A stretch of 61,423 nucleotides of DNA from Halocatena pleomorpha (GCF_003862495.1 NZ_RRCH01000040.1:1-61423); one strand, 5' to 3'; counted from the stretch's first letter, positions 1-8,844 are shown. Notes: generated by a model not told the origin, from the letters alone. Numbers and translations are program-made.

Positions 1-789
1 GTGATCCGTTCGCTGTTAGGGTATGAGTACGCCGTTCCCGAAAACGTGAATATCATGCCCGAGTACATCCCTATCGCAACGCAAATTCCACACGCAGTGG
101 GTGTCGCATGGGGCTGTACGCTGCAGAACGACGATGACACCGCTGTGTTGTGCCACCTCGGGGACGGCGCGACGAGTGAAGGGGATTTCCACGAAGGGTT
201 GAACTTCGCCGGTGTGTTCGACGTTCCTGTCGTGTTCGTTTGTAACAACAATCAGTGGGCGATATCGGTTCCGCGTGAACGCCAAACAGCCAGCGAGACG
301 CTCGCGGTAAAGGCTCACGCCTACGGATTCGACGGCGTTCGAGTCGATGGTTTGGATCCTCTCGCCGTGTACCTGATTACGCGGAACGCGCTGAAGAAAG
401 CGAAAGCCCCGAGCGATGGGGAACGGCGCCCGACGCTCATTGAGTCGGTCCAGTATCGGTATGGTGCCCATACAACCGCTGACGATCCAACTGTTTACCG
501 GGAGGAGACAGCCGTTACGGAGTGGAAAGAGCGTGATCCACTCAGCCGCCTCGAAACGCACCTGTACCGAGCAGGACTCCTTGATCGAGAACAGCAGACC
601 GCCATCGAAAGCCGAATCGAAACCCAGGTTCAAACTGCGATCGACACGGCGCAATCGGTGTCGATCGATCCCGAACGGGTGATCGAACACACGTACGAAT
701 CGCTTCCCGATCGGCTTCAGGAACAACAAGCGGAACTCCTCGCGTTCGGGGACCGCAACGACGATGCGTCCTCAACCGAGGAATCCTGA
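1..789 (+). CDS. pdhA: 2-oxoacid (pyruvate-type) dehydrogenase E1 component, alpha subunit, 3' part only
   Basis: This is the C-terminal 262 residues of a thiamine-diphosphate E1-alpha subunit, which carries out the decarboxylation step of a 2-oxoacid dehydrogenase complex. The ThDP/Mg motif GDGATSEGD lies at residues 54-62 and closes with NNNQWAIS at 82-89. The phosphorylation-loop-like stretch YRYGAHTTADDP follows further on. The family is about 360-370 residues long, so roughly 100 N-terminal residues lie left of the window and the GTG at base 1 is not the true start. No E1-beta, E2 or E3 gene follows; the next gene is convergent. Substrate specificity (pyruvate or branched-chain oxoacids) cannot be decided from this fragment. 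Confidence 0.9.
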   Translation: MIRSLLGYEYAVPENVNIMPEYIPIATQIPHAVGVAWGCTLQNDDDTAVLCHLGDGATSEGDFHEGLNFAGVFDVPVVFVCNNNQWAISVPRERQTASETLAVKAHAYGFDGVRVDGLDPLAVYLITRNALKKAKAPSDGERRPTLIESVQYRYGAHTTADDPTVYREETAVTEWKERDPLSRLETHLYRAGLLDREQQTAIESRIETQVQTAIDTAQSVSIDPERVIEHTYESLPDRLQEQQAELLAFGDRNDDASSTEES

Positions 790-837
790 TGCTGTTCAGG
801 TCCGGATTTGTCTGTGCGCGTCCGAGATACGTGGACG

Positions 838-1848
838 CTATTCGTCCGTGACCTTCACGAGCTGCTTTCCGATGTTCTCTCCTTCGAACAGCCCAAGGAA
901 CGCGTCGGGTGCGCTTTCGAGTCCTTCCGTGACGGTCTCGCGGTAGGTGATGTCACCGGTTGCGACCCACTCCCCGAGGCGCTGGGTCGCTTGCTCGAAT
1001 CGAGGCGCGTAATCGCTGACAATGAACCCACTGACTGTCGCGCGGACCGGCAGGAGCTGGGGTAGCTTTCGCGGCCCAGTTACCACTCCCTCCTCGTTGT
1101 AGTGAGCGATCTGTCCGCACACGGCGACGCGGGCGTCGGTGTTGAGCTTGGTGAACACGGCGTCGGTGATCGGTCCGCCGACGTTATCGAAGTATACGTC
1201 TACACCCTCTGGCGCAGCGTCGTCGAGTGCTGCGCGGTAGTCGTCGGTTTGCTTGTAGTTGATCGCGGCGTCGGCTCCGATCTCTTCGAGATACTCAACC
1301 TTGGTATCGCTGCCGGCGAAGCCAACGACACGGCACCCTGCGATCGACGCGATCTGAACAACGGTGGAACCCACCGCTCCGGCCGCGCCCGAAACGACGA
1401 CGGTATCACCGGGGGTTGGCTTGCCTTCTTCGAGTAGTCCGAAGTACGCCGTCCGACCGGGCATGCCGAGCACACCGAGATACGTCGAGAGTGGTGCCAG
1501 ATCGGGATCGACTGGGTGAAGGGCGCTACTGTCGGTCACTGTGTACTCCGCCCAATCGAGTTCGCCAGTGACGTAGTCGCCGTCGTCCCACTGATCGGTC
1601 TCGGAGTCGACGACGCGACCGACGACGGCTGCCTGCATCGGGTCACCAACGTCCCACGGTTCTGCGTACGATTCGCCCGCTCGCATCCGATCGCGCATGT
1701 ACGGATCGACGGACAGGTACACCGTCTGTACCAGCACTTGGCCGGTCTCAAGCTCAGGGATCTCGGTCTCTTCGAGTTCGAACGTCTCCTTGTCCGGAAC
1801 GCCCTCGGGGCGCTTTGCGAGCACGTACCGCCGATTTGTTTCGTGCAT
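838..1848 (-). CDS. NADP-dependent medium-chain oxidoreductase (quinone/alkenal reductase, CurA-like)
   Basis: This is a 336-residue zinc-independent MDR-family protein. The N-terminal GroES-like fold carries SVDPYMRDRM near residue 46, as in leukotriene B4 12-hydroxydehydrogenase and CurA-type double-bond reductases. A Rossmann motif (GAAGAVG, 154-160) sits in the nucleotide-binding half. The protein ends with the LVKV-type tail usual for the family. No structural zinc cysteine cluster is visible. It probably reduces alpha,beta-unsaturated carbonyls with NADPH, but the substrate is unknown. It converges on the E1-alpha gene at its 3' side. Two short palindromes lie 105-150 bases upstream of its start. 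Confidence 0.85.
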   Translation of the reverse strand: MHETNRRYVLAKRPEGVPDKETFELEETEIPELETGQVLVQTVYLSVDPYMRDRMRAGESYAEPWDVGDPMQAAVVGRVVDSETDQWDDGDYVTGELDWAEYTVTDSSALHPVDPDLAPLSTYLGVLGMPGRTAYFGLLEEGKPTPGDTVVVSGAAGAVGSTVVQIASIAGCRVVGFAGSDTKVEYLEEIGADAAINYKQTDDYRAALDDAAPEGVDVYFDNVGGPITDAVFTKLNTDARVAVCGQIAHYNEEGVVTGPRKLPQLLPVRATVSGFIVSDYAPRFEQATQRLGEWVATGDITYRETVTEGLESAPDAFLGLFEGENIGKQLVKVTDE

Positions 1849-2473
1849 ATTGGTGTTTCGAGAGGATCACATTATGTCTCCGCGATCCCGGAGAGTGTCA
1901 CCGGATTCGAAACTGTCCCTCTCACCCACTGATCGATGACCGTTCTACGACAGTTGTATGACAACAATGATGTGTCTGTGAGTAGCATACAACATTGTAT
2001 CAGGTTTTTCGTATAAGTGGTCGTGTCTAATTCCACAGCATGAACATGTGACTACGCACACTCTTTTCGACGGCAGCAAGAATTTCTGACGCACTCTATC
2101 GTATCGCGTTGCTCTCTGTCCTCTCGATTCGATCGAATCCGAACGGCTATGATCTAAAATCACAAATATATCTTCAGAACAAACATAACTCTGACAGTCA
2201 TACGATATTCATCGATCGCCCCTGCCACGGAGCGACTGGATTCGAGTACTTGACGGCGACGAAAACGGTGCGGTGATCCCGAGCGTAACTCGTTGCTAGG
2301 CATCTTCGAAAACCATATGTATCTTGTCACCGTTCAATGTGTATTCACAGCTGATCAGTACGGCAGGCTTTCACGATGAGCCTCTTTTTATACGTCTTCT
2401 GATGTGTGCTGCTCACTGGGGAAGACGGATTTCATATAGTGGTATGTGATGTACACACATGACAGCGTTGTGG
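1849..2473. other. Intergenic region without a supported gene
   Basis: This 625-base gap separates the oxidoreductase start from the 3' end of the recombinase gene. The possible reading frames in it have no recognisable protein character. It holds the oxidoreductase promoter region, with palindromes at 1953-1965 and 1987-2000, and AT-rich patches around 2160-2200 and 2380-2450. No tRNA gene or obvious direct-repeat attachment site is visible near the recombinase. Confidence 0.5.
1953..2000. promoter_or_regulatory. Pair of short palindromes upstream of the oxidoreductase gene
   Basis: GTTGT-ATG-ACAAC lies at 1953-1965 and ATACAA-CA-TTGTAT at 1987-2000, centred about 34 bases apart. Both contain a TTGTAT core. 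They lie upstream of the leftward oxidoreductase gene and look like paired operator half-sites. Only their symmetry supports the call; no regulator can be named. Confidence 0.3.
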
Positions 2474-3505
2474 TTAGCAGAGCGAGTAAATGTTCGACTC
2501 ATACACAGTCCGAACACGGTTCCCCCAATCATGGGTGTAGGTGTCGATGATGTCCTGTGCGACGTCCCCCCGGAGATACTTCACGATCCCGCGATCACCG
2601 GTCCGGTCGCGCAGGTAGGTTGTGAAGAAGTGACGGAAGTAGTGGGGTGTGACGTTCTCCGAAGCACCCCCGCCAACGCGGTACCATCCGTTCTGTTTGG
2701 CATGCTTTCGGACGAACGCCCGCACCTGTGATGGTTCGAGACGGTGTCCCCAGCTTCGTCCCGTATCCCCAAACAGCGGCTCTGCGGACGAAGGGGTATC
2801 GGGACGGATCGCAAGCCATCTGATGAGCGCCTCTTTTAACTCCGTGTCGATGGGGATCATCGTCACTCGCTTTCGTTTGTTCGAAGCGGTTCGCTCTTCT
2901 CCGTTGACTGTCTGTCCGGCAGCGATGTCGTTCGAAATGAACAGGGTATCAGTTCGCCCGTCCAGTTGCGGTCGGTGGGTGTAGTCGTACTCTGCACGGA
3001 CGGCAGGCGCGTCGAGGTTGAGATCCCGGAGATCGAGATTGCAACACTCCCCGACGCGCAGTCCCGTTTTCAACAGCAACAGCATGACGGTCCGCTCTAA
3101 CGGATGAGTGATTTCATCGAGGAACGTGCGCATCTCTTCGATAGAGATCTCACGCCGGGTCGGGTCCGTGTTGATGGATTCGTCCATTTCTGCCATCACG
3201 AGAGTCATCGGATTCGTATCGAGCTCCCCTGTTTGGGTCATGTAGGCGTAAAATCGGTGAACGTAGGACGCATACGACGCCACAGTGCTCCTTGCGAGTG
3301 AATCACGAAGCGAATGGACGAACGCCATACAGTCGCGCTGGCTAGCCGTCGCTGGCGTGGCGTCTCGATCGATCAGAAACTGCTCGAAACGACGGAGCAC
3401 ACGCTCGTACGCCGTGAGCGTGCGCTCGGATTTTCCGTGATAGGTGAGGTCCTCGATAAAATACGTGATGGGATCGGCCCCATCCGAGTCAATTCGTGCG
3501 TTCAT
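2474..3505 (-). CDS. Tyrosine recombinase/integrase (XerC/D-type)
   Basis: This 343-residue site-specific recombinase has an N-terminal SAM-like core-binding domain (about residues 12-95) and a catalytic domain (about 120-330). Visible catalytic residues are Arg150 in TGLRVGE, the H-Y-F-R box (His288, Arg291) and Tyr323 in DTYTHDW. The start chosen is MNARIDSDG at 3505, where the conserved protein begins; the frame stays open upstream but overlaps the preceding gene in a shadow frame. It overlaps the small upstream gene by 17 bases, so the two are probably translated together. AT-rich gene-free DNA flanks the pair on both sides. A housekeeping or domesticated element role is as likely as an active integrase. 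Confidence 0.85.
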   Translation of the reverse strand: MNARIDSDGADPITYFIEDLTYHGKSERTLTAYERVLRRFEQFLIDRDATPATASQRDCMAFVHSLRDSLARSTVASYASYVHRFYAYMTQTGELDTNPMTLVMAEMDESINTDPTRREISIEEMRTFLDEITHPLERTVMLLLLKTGLRVGECCNLDLRDLNLDAPAVRAEYDYTHRPQLDGRTDTLFISNDIAAGQTVNGEERTASNKRKRVTMIPIDTELKEALIRWLAIRPDTPSSAEPLFGDTGRSWGHRLEPSQVRAFVRKHAKQNGWYRVGGGASENVTPHYFRHFFTTYLRDRTGDRGIVKYLRGDVAQDIIDTYTHDWGNRVRTVYESNIYSLC

Positions 3506-3887
3506 CCTGTATCGTATACCCCCCGTTTCGGCCGCTGTATTTGACCTGGTTGGTTTCTTGGAGTGAATCGAGCGTCGCTTCGAGTTGCTCTTCGATGTCG
3601 TCGGTGACACCGGCGAGGAGCTCCTCCCAATCGAGATAGTCACGATCGGAATTCCGGAGTACATCGAGGACACGTGTTTCGAGGTCGTTACCCCTAGGGG
3701 TAGCATCCGAAGAACCGGCCTCCGGTGGCTCCGACGATTCCCAAAATCCCCGGCGACCAGCCTGCACCATTGACCGGACGAACTCGCTTTGGCTCATGTC
3801 GAGTTGGTCAGCGTTAGCAACCCAGCGCTTTTTCTGCCACTGTGGCATATGTACTTTTATCGACACAGTGTCGTCGTCTTCCACCAT
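3489..3887 (-). CDS. Small haloarchaeal DUF5805-like protein, ribbon-helix-helix-like N-terminus
   Basis: This protein of about 132 residues starts at MVEDDDTV, although an upstream ATG would add ten residues. The N-terminal third (VHMPQWQKKRW, then LDMSQSEFVRSMVQAGRRGF) resembles the ribbon-helix-helix-like start of the haloarchaeal DUF5805 family. The C-terminal part reads as a winged-helix-like segment (LEATLDSLQETNQVKYSG). Such genes are often found directly upstream of tyrosine recombinases in haloarchaea, as here, where the 3' end overlaps the recombinase start. A regulatory or accessory role for the recombinase is inferred, not shown. Confidence 0.65.
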   Translation of the reverse strand: MVEDDDTVSIKVHMPQWQKKRWVANADQLDMSQSEFVRSMVQAGRRGFWESSEPPEAGSSDATPRGNDLETRVLDVLRNSDRDYLDWEELLAGVTDDIEEQLEATLDSLQETNQVKYSGRNGGYTIQDERTN

Positions 3888-4480
3888 GACTGTTGGGTCT
3901 CCCCCGCCGCACATCAATCTGTCCCTATCTATTGGGATAAGGATTCTTATCCCGATGCATGTCGAAGGATATCGGATTTATATCTTAGCTCATGTGGTCA
4001 CTATATTCGAGGATTACCCCGTGATATAGGATATATCGCCCGCTCCGAGTCGACCACGGGTGACTGCTACTGCAATCATCATCGCATCGCTTCGATTCTC
4101 ATCTTCCGCATCATCGATATTTTCAGATTTCTTTCTCGGTCTGAGGGATAAACAGCGGTACACTTGGAAAACCGAGTCGGTTCTGTCAACTGTGCTTAGA
4201 GTGACTACCGGAGCATTGTGCAGTAAGAATCTTACACAGAACTGCCGATTCCGATAGGTCGTTGAGTCGAAAATCGTCTTGTTACTTATTCAGACAATAT
4301 AATACATTGATAAATTACATATAACTGTATAGAATTGGATCGATCGTTTACTCACACTGTCTCAGCTTCTACGGAGCGTCTCGTGCGTTCGCAGTTTACA
4401 GAACCGTCACAATGACACGACAGCATCCATAAACTGTTCATACCAAAAAATACATGGTATTCGTTTATTAATTCCATCCA
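3888..4480. other. AT-rich intergenic region without a supported gene
   Basis: About 590 bases contain only short open frames with haphazard composition. Runs such as the AT-rich stretch around 4290-4340 and 4430-4475 contrast with the coding DNA on either side. The region holds the promoters of the recombinase pair (leftward) and of the PQQ lipoprotein (rightward). No RNA gene was recognised. Confidence 0.5.
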
Positions 4481-5668
4481 ATGGTATCCCGTCGCGCATT
4501 TCTCGGTGGAGGTGGGTGTATGATAGCGACCGTCTTCGCTGGATGTCTGAATAGTAACGGTTCATCGATCACACCTGGGACGAATACAGAAACTGATTGG
4601 CCTGTTTCCCGGGCTGATACTGCCAACACGGGTCATGTTCCTGATGCGAAAGCACCACGGGAATCTGTTCGGAAACGGTGGAGTGTTGCGGACGGAACGG
4701 CAACTGGGACCCCTGTGATCGTGGATAAGAAGGTGTATCTCCCGACAGCAGGTACGCTCCGTGCTCTGGACGCCGAAAGCGGAAACGAACTGTGGCGGTT
4801 TCCCCTTCCAAACGGGAAGAATCCATCATCACCCATCGTCCACAACGGTCGGGTGTATACAACGAGTGGCAAACATCTGTACGCTCTTGATCCGACGACG
4901 GGTGTCCCCTACTGGTCTCACACTACCGATGATCACGAATACACTGCCCTCACAGTTGTCGACAGTGAAGGGGTTCCGACTCCACACCTTGTCGTCGGCA
5001 CGAGGGGTGGCACAATGCTTGGAGTTGCTCCCCAAAGTGGAAAACAGATGTGGCAAAAAGATCTCTCAAGCCCGATCTCGGCATTTGGGTTCCGGTCATT
5101 CGTTCTGTACGTGGGTACTGACGAGGGAACGGTGTACGCGCTTTACTGGAAAGAGAACGACACACTCCCACATGAAGCGTGGCGCAGTACGGTGGACGGT
5201 GCTGTGAGGACGGCGATACCTTGCTCGGACGGCGTCGCAGTCCACACTTCCGGTGGTCCACTGTGGTTACTTCAAGGAGGAGAATCAGCTGGGACGACTC
5301 TCTGGACTATCGATCGTGAACGCTCGACTGTCGCCCCTGTTTACACCAATCCGATGTTCTATACGGTCGGTTCCGAGGGAATTACGGCGACCCGAGAGTA
5401 CAACGAACAGACCGACTGGCAGATCGATAGAGGCTACGACGCAGTCGCCCCTGTCGCTGCCGGGGACACCTTGTATCTCAGTAGCGGTGACACGGTCCAC
5501 GCGTACGCGGCTGACGGTGGTTTCGGGATCGGCTCGATACGCACAGGCGCAAAACGGTGGTCCTACTCGACACCCGACGCTGTCACGGGACTCGCGCTTG
5601 CTGACGGTGCCCTCTTCGTCGCGTGTGATGGATCGAATCAAACCCTGTACTGCCTCGAACCGGCGTAA
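4481..5668 (+). CDS. PQQ-binding-like beta-propeller lipoprotein exported by Tat
   Basis: This 395-residue protein has a twin-arginine signal (SRRAFLGGGG, residues 3-12) and a lipobox ending at Cys22 (VFAGC), so it should be exported folded and anchored outside the membrane. The mature part contains repeated propeller blades of PQQ/YVTN type: LRALDAESGNELWRF, LYALDPTTGVPYW and APQSGKQMW carry the A-D-x-x-x-G-x-x-x-W signature. The catalytic residues of quinoprotein dehydrogenases cannot be seen, so this is more likely a binding or scaffold protein related to BamB-like propellers than an enzyme. It stands alone, with gene-free DNA on both sides. Confidence 0.85.
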   Translation: MVSRRAFLGGGGCMIATVFAGCLNSNGSSITPGTNTETDWPVSRADTANTGHVPDAKAPRESVRKRWSVADGTATGTPVIVDKKVYLPTAGTLRALDAESGNELWRFPLPNGKNPSSPIVHNGRVYTTSGKHLYALDPTTGVPYWSHTTDDHEYTALTVVDSEGVPTPHLVVGTRGGTMLGVAPQSGKQMWQKDLSSPISAFGFRSFVLYVGTDEGTVYALYWKENDTLPHEAWRSTVDGAVRTAIPCSDGVAVHTSGGPLWLLQGGESAGTTLWTIDRERSTVAPVYTNPMFYTVGSEGITATREYNEQTDWQIDRGYDAVAPVAAGDTLYLSSGDTVHAYAADGGFGIGSIRTGAKRWSYSTPDAVTGLALADGALFVACDGSNQTLYCLEPA

Positions 5669-6024
5669 CGATCCCATGATCGCTGATCATGTTGTACAAT
5701 TAATCTATCACGGCCTGCACGATCACACACTGTCTTTAGGTCTGTCCATCAGTCGTCGTTTGATGCTCCATCACGTTTTATATCATCCTCCTCGGTAACT
5801 TCGATACTGGGGAATGATACGAACCATCGTCCACACCGTATACAAGATATAATTCGTACTGACACTATCGACAGGATAACAGCCAATCGACATCGGTTGG
5901 CGACCACTTTGACGTACATGTGGGTTAGTCGCCGGTCGACTGGGCGTATCCTGATCCGTTCCTTCAGTACTACTGTGGATGATGCGTTCGTTAAGTTATA
6001 ATCTGAACCCAGAACAAGACAATC
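5669..6024. other. Intergenic region, mainly promoter DNA
   Basis: This 356-base gap between the PQQ lipoprotein and the small secreted protein holds no reading frame with protein-like composition. It is AT-rich after 5780 and ends with a clear TATA box at 5996. Confidence 0.5.
5996..6002 (+). promoter_or_regulatory. TATA box of the small secreted protein gene
   Basis: TTATAAT begins 29 bases before the ATG at 6025. This spacing puts transcription start at or next to the start codon, so the mRNA would be leaderless or nearly so, as is common in haloarchaea. Confidence 0.5.
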
Positions 6025-6249
6025 ATGACACGAACACTTCGAACCGTACTGACCGTTGTTCTGCTTGCGACGCTCCTCGCAGGCGGCATGGGTACTGCTG
6101 CTGCCGAACAGACCGACATCGACAGTGGGTGTGATACTATCGTCAACGACGACGATCTGGTGGACGCCGACAACGTTGTGAACGACATCAACGCCAACGT
6201 CTTGGGACTGCAGTCTGACGACTCCGAAATCGGCCAACTCACCGCGTAA
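6025..6249 (+). CDS. Small secreted haloarchaeal protein of unknown function
   Basis: This 74-residue protein has a Sec-type signal peptide: MTRTLRT, then a hydrophobic core (VLTVVLLATLLAGG) and a cleavage-like AAA-E near residue 27. The mature part is about 47 acidic residues (DDDLVDADNVVNDINANVLG) with one Cys. No family was recognised. A well-placed TATA box supports a real gene. The C-terminus stops abruptly with no domain, so it may be a naturally tiny secreted protein or the remnant of a longer one. Confidence 0.6.
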   Translation: MTRTLRTVLTVVLLATLLAGGMGTAAAEQTDIDSGCDTIVNDDDLVDADNVVNDINANVLGLQSDDSEIGQLTA

Positions 6250-6267
6250 CGGAGTCACTCGAATTTT

Positions 6268-7107
6268 TTATCGCTCGTAATTCTGATCAAACATTTGCGC
6301 AGACAGCGGTACTGGGTCTCCGTCAGTGAGATTGTACTGCGAGAAATCCTCAACGCCGGACGCTCGAAGGACTTCCTCGTCATAGAGTGCGTTTCCAGTG
6401 AACTGGTCGGGATCACGAGCAAGGATTTCGAGTACCGCGTCCGCTACAATGTCCGGTGACCGCCAGTCGTCCTCGGTGCCCATTCCGAAATACCGCGTTG
6501 CGCGAGTATCGATAGCGGTGACTGGCCAGAGAGTGTTGGCTGCAATCCCATCGCTGGCGAGTTCCGAAGCAAGCGAAAGGGTTACAAACGTCATACCGAG
6601 TTTCGACCACGAATACGCCGCACTGCCCGGCGACCGGTCTTTGGTGATCGGCGGTGCGTTGGTCAGAATGTGACCACCACCGATCTCGCGCAGGTGCGGA
6701 ATGAACGCCCGACTGGTGAGGTACGTTCCGCGGACGTTGACATCAGTCATTAGATCGAATCGATCAGCTGGCATTTCATCGACAGAGGCCAATTGGATGG
6801 CGCTCGCGTTGTTGATGACGATGTCGATCTCACCGAACACGTCGATTGCCTCCTCGACAGCAGCCTGCACGTTCTCCTCGTCCCGGAGATTCAGTCGCAC
6901 AGCGTGAGCGTCTACACCGCGCTCTTCGCACTCGTGGGCGGTCTGGTGGATCGTTCCGGGCAACTCTCCACCCTCTTCGGTCGTCTTTCCCGTCGAAACG
7001 ATGTTACACCCTGCCTCCGCAAGACTGAGCGCGATCTGTTTCCCGATCCCTCGTGTCGTCCCCGTAATGAATGCGGTCCGTCCGTCGAAATCCGGCACTG
7101 TCACCAT
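6268..7107 (-). CDS. Short-chain dehydrogenase/reductase, HSDL2-like
   Basis: This 279-residue SDR has the cofactor motif TGTTRGIG (15-22), INNAS (98-102) and YSWSK with catalytic Tyr165 and Lys169. The order of motifs and the NAPPI segment near 150-154 resemble the HSDL2-like branch of SDRs. At the position where these proteins usually have Ser before Pro-Pro (catalytic Ser), Ala151 is seen, so activity may be changed. The cofactor is probably NADP(H) but this is not certain. The gene converges on the small secreted protein gene, 18 bases away. The substrate is unknown; fatty-acyl or sterol-like substrates would be typical of the branch. Confidence 0.85.
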   Translation of the reverse strand: MVTVPDFDGRTAFITGTTRGIGKQIALSLAEAGCNIVSTGKTTEEGGELPGTIHQTAHECEERGVDAHAVRLNLRDEENVQAAVEEAIDVFGEIDIVINNASAIQLASVDEMPADRFDLMTDVNVRGTYLTSRAFIPHLREIGGGHILTNAPPITKDRSPGSAAYSWSKLGMTFVTLSLASELASDGIAANTLWPVTAIDTRATRYFGMGTEDDWRSPDIVADAVLEILARDPDQFTGNALYDEEVLRASGVEDFSQYNLTDGDPVPLSAQMFDQNYER

Positions 7108-7213
7108 ACCCGCTACTTGATTCGGTCACGGATAAGCGATGTGAGTGCGACAGAATCGGCCGCACTCATCCATTCGAGCTTGTATCCGGTGGTTTATAGA
7201 AGGAAACAGCTCT

Positions 7214-7711
7214 TCACTCGGTAATTTCTTGTTGTTGTGTCCGAATCATATCTTCGACCTGTTCGTGGCTAGTGGTGCCTGGCAGCGAGAGGATGCCTGT
7301 TGCACCAGTACTGTCAATCTGGACCGTCCCTTTGCCGAACACCCATTCGGCCCACGATTCATCGGTTGAGAGGCTGTGAATATCTGACATTCGAGCTTCA
7401 TTGGTCGTTCGCCGCAGGATGCCGGATTTTTTATACACACGCTCTGTTGTCACGACGTATCGAGTGTTCTTTCGGTCAAGGTACACGTATCCACCGACAA
7501 GTGCTGCGACCCCGATGAACGGAATGCTCATACCAATATCGCCTGTAAGCACGCCCAACACTCCGAACAGGGCGAAGAATGCCCCGATCCCGATCAATTT
7601 CAACCAATTCACCCAGTGCGGGTGGATGTTTTCAAGTACGAGTTCTTCTTCGAGCAGTGGTACTCCCTCAGTCGACGCGTCATGTGTGTCGGGGAGCTTT
7701 GTTTCTGACAT
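7214..7711 (-). CDS. PH-domain membrane protein (bPH2/DUF304 type)
   Basis: This 165-residue protein has an acidic N-terminus and two membrane segments (about residues 36-56, WLKLIGIGAFFALFGVLGV, and 62-80), followed by a bacterial PH domain (about 85-160). The domain shows the family's pattern TRYVVTTERVYKKSGILRR and ends with a strand leading into LPGTTSHEQVEDMI. Proteins of this kind are small membrane-anchored domains whose function is mostly unknown. It stands alone, 106 bases from the SDR start on the same strand. Confidence 0.8.
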   Translation of the reverse strand: MSETKLPDTHDASTEGVPLLEEELVLENIHPHWVNWLKLIGIGAFFALFGVLGVLTGDIGMSIPFIGVAALVGGYVYLDRKNTRYVVTTERVYKKSGILRRTTNEARMSDIHSLSTDESWAEWVFGKGTVQIDSTGATGILSLPGTTSHEQVEDMIRTQQQEITE

Positions 7712-7982
7712 ACACGTGTAGTTTCACACCGTATCTAATAATGATACATCAAAAGGATATATTTTCCTATTAGTTTATATCTTATGGATATTGGAGCACA
7801 TTAATGAGATACAGAAACGAAGTTTGACACTCTATAGCTACATGAGTCCAACAGCATCCAATATTTCCTCTCTTAATCTATATCAATAAACAATAAATAT
7901 ATTTATGTGTCAGTATTCAATGTTTTATACTGATGTTACAGTTAGAGAAGATGTCGGTAGAGGTTATCGTCTCGAACGTCGT
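7712..7982. other. AT-rich intergenic region
   Basis: These 271 bases are strongly AT-rich, especially 7740-7800 and 7860-7910. They hold the promoter of the PH-domain gene and the 3' flank of the enoyl-CoA hydratase gene. No gene is supported. Confidence 0.5.
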
Positions 7983-8774
7983 TTATTCGCCAGCGAAATC
8001 AGGATCCCGGCGTTCCATGAACGCCGACGCGCCTTCCCGGTGATCGTGTGTTTCGAACACGGCGGCCTGGTGAGCGGCTTCACGGGTCATCGCCTGTTCG
8101 AGTGACTGTTCGAGACCCTGATTGAGTGCGCGTTTCGAGGTTTCGAGGGCGACGGTGGGACCCTGCGCGAGCTGATCGACGAATTCGGTCGCTCGTTCTT
8201 CGAAATCCTCGTGGTAGACATGATTTATGAGACCGAGCTGCTCAGCCCGATCGGCATCGAGCACTTCGCCGGTGAAGACGAGTTCTTTCGCAGTGTTGAG
8301 TCCGACGAGTCGCGGGAGCAGGTAGGACGTTCCTGTGTCGATCGCAAGCCCAACGTTCCGGAAGCCAAAGCCCATCTTCGCGTCACCACTTCCAAGTTGG
8401 ATATCACACGCGATAGCGAGGTTCGCCCCCGCTCCGAACGCGACGCCTTCGAGCAGCGCGACAGTCGGGAGATGACACTCATACACCCGCCGAATAGCGC
8501 GACTCGTCCGCTGGTGAATCCGTCGGACGGCCTCGTACAGTTCCACATCGCCGCTCATCCGCTCCATCATCGCAGAGACATCGCCACCCGAACAGAACGC
8601 ATCGCCAACACCCCTAATCACGACGGCACGAGCGTCGCTCTTTTCGATCGTGCGAATCGCTTCGATAACGCCGGTCGCTACGTCTTCAGAGAGTGCGTTT
8701 CGCATTCCGGGATTGTTCAGCGTGATCGTCGCGGTTCCGTCTTCGATGTCGAGCAGGACTGCATCCTCGCTCAT
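7983..8774 (-). CDS. Enoyl-CoA hydratase/isomerase family protein
   Basis: This crotonase-fold protein of about 263 residues starts at MSEDAVLL; an upstream start would add nine residues. It shows the oxyanion-hole segments RNALSED and FCSGGDVSAM, and later LEGVAFGAGANLAIACDI with the second backbone NH region. The C-terminal helix region (SKRALNQGLEQSLEQAM) is typical. It should hydrate or isomerise acyl-CoA thioesters in fatty-acid or branched-chain amino-acid breakdown. The thiolase gene lies 70 bases upstream on the same strand, so the two probably form a short beta-oxidation operon. Confidence 0.88.
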   Translation of the reverse strand: MSEDAVLLDIEDGTATITLNNPGMRNALSEDVATGVIEAIRTIEKSDARAVVIRGVGDAFCSGGDVSAMMERMSGDVELYEAVRRIHQRTSRAIRRVYECHLPTVALLEGVAFGAGANLAIACDIQLGSGDAKMGFGFRNVGLAIDTGTSYLLPRLVGLNTAKELVFTGEVLDADRAEQLGLINHVYHEDFEERATEFVDQLAQGPTVALETSKRALNQGLEQSLEQAMTREAAHQAAVFETHDHREGASAFMERRDPDFAGE

Positions 8775-8844
8775 TGGAAGAGCCGTGTCGCCCACCAGCA
8801 TAATTCTTCCGACCTACTGAAACGATCGGCTCACAAGCGCGTGT

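Noticed and set aside
16-729. Long minus-strand open frame opposite the E1-alpha gene
   Set aside because: It mirrors a clear family protein in the other strand and has haphazard composition; haloarchaeal codon use often opens antisense frames.
2474-3505. Integrase as the end of an integrated element
   Set aside because: There is no tRNA target, repeat pair or element-type cargo nearby; the neighbours are ordinary chromosomal genes.
4060-4257. 65-residue open frame in the AT-rich gap
   Set aside because: No family, no start signal and non-haloarchaeal composition; treated as intergenic.
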